From positions 1-5,156 of the forward strand of contig CANEUK010000108.1 of assembly GCA_947441695.1 (NCBI GenBank): a stretch of DNA of 5,156 nt, written 5' to 3'. The translations under genes and the position numbers were made by a program. The notes under the pieces were generated by a model that searched no databases, had not been told where the DNA came from, and saw only the letters and a program-made list of their open reading frames with translations. How positions within the stretch are numbered: position 1 is the stretch's first letter; each line of letters opens with the position of its first letter. This stretch comes from Rickettsiales bacterium. Its GTDB lineage: Bacteria > Pseudomonadota > Alphaproteobacteria > Rickettsiales > UBA1997. Shown piece by piece: positions 4,780 to 5,156 of this stretch.

Positions 4780-5156
4780 ATGAAAAATTTCAACAAAGAG
4801 CAAAGCTATATCCTAGAAGACCAAATATATTTACCCGGTTTCTTATTTTTAACAAAAAACCAAGCGGCGGCAGTTTCGCCGTCAAGTAGTTTTAATCCGG
4901 CTGGCGCTTTAGAAAATGACGCATTTCAATCTTCAATTTCTCCCTCACAAAGTCTCAAAAAAAAGAAAATTATCATCGACAAAGATTCTTTCGGATTTCT
5001 GCTTGAAGAAGGCGAAAGAATCGCTTTTTTAAAAAGATTACAAATTGCCAAAAGGCATTTGGTAACAAAAGCAGAGACTTTTTTGGTTGAATCCAAGAAC
5101 TCATTTGATCAGACATTACCTTGCTCGATTCAACAGAAAAAACAAACGTTACTCCA
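4780..5156 (+). CDS. unrecognised protein, N-terminal 125 residues (runs off the right edge)
   Basis: I do not recognise this protein. The frame opens at the ATG after an in-frame TAA at 4765-4767 and stays open for 125 codons, which is unlikely by chance in DNA this AT-rich. This ATG is the only one in the frame. No Shine-Dalgarno precedes it. The first 30 residues include a hydrophobic patch YLPGFLFL (17-24) but no clear signal peptide. Residues 33-58 are rich in Ser, Asn and Pro and probably unstructured. A KKKKIIIDKD stretch (60-69) follows, then a charged, probably helical segment from FGFLLEEGERIAFLKR onward to about residue 105. No catalytic motif or membrane segment is seen. The stretch 4861-4920 has 31 G or C in 60 bases and uses GCG, TCG and CCG codons, unlike the rest of the window. 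It is divergent from the ribosomal operon, so functional linkage is not implied. Confidence 0.7.
   Translation, partial: MKNFNKEQSYILEDQIYLPGFLFLTKNQAAAVSPSSSFNPAGALENDAFQSSISPSQSLKKKKIIIDKDSFGFLLEEGERIAFLKRLQIAKRHLVTKAETFLVESKNSFDQTLPCSIQQKKQTLL

Overview
The window carries the rplK-rplA-rplJ-rplL-rpoB ribosomal-protein/RNA-polymerase cluster on the minus strand (about 3687 down to 1). A roughly 1.1 kb AT-rich intergenic region lies upstream of it, and the start of an unrecognised gene points the other way on the plus strand (4780 to the window edge). The RpoB, L11 and L10 sequences are of alphaproteobacterial type. AT-rich codons, long A tracts inside genes, weak Shine-Dalgarno signals and substitutions at usually near-invariant positions suggest a fast-evolving host-associated lineage such as Rickettsiales or Holosporales. 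That placement is inferred from remembered family sequences, not from a search.

Layout, read along the minus strand: L11 (3687-3250), L1 (3228-2539), L10 (2507-2010), L7/L12 (1970-1599) and the first 502 codons of RpoB (1508 to the left edge). Gaps are 21, 31, about 39 and 90 nt. This is the classical order and is almost certainly one transcription unit. L11 with L10 and the L12 dimers forms the GTPase-associated region of the large subunit, L1 forms the mobile stalk near the E site, and RpoB is the polymerase beta subunit. The only clear ribosome binding site is in front of rpoB. The 90-nt rplL-rpoB spacer holds a perfect 14-bp palindrome and a second small hairpin, where enterobacteria place an attenuator and an RNase III site.

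The secE-nusG pair that usually precedes rplK is absent. Instead 3688-4779 has no recognisable gene. It holds a candidate extended -10 promoter very close to the rplK start, several inverted repeats (one pairing positions about 110 nt apart around a 19-codon mini-ORF), and three similar A8-containing motifs. Many short repeats are expected by chance in DNA this AT-rich, so most are low-confidence.

The plus-strand ORF at 4780 stays open for 125 codons to the edge and includes a markedly GC-richer stretch. I do not recognise it. I see no convincing evidence of a novel system. The best leads are the long intergenic region, the unknown divergent gene and the divergent substitutions in the core proteins.
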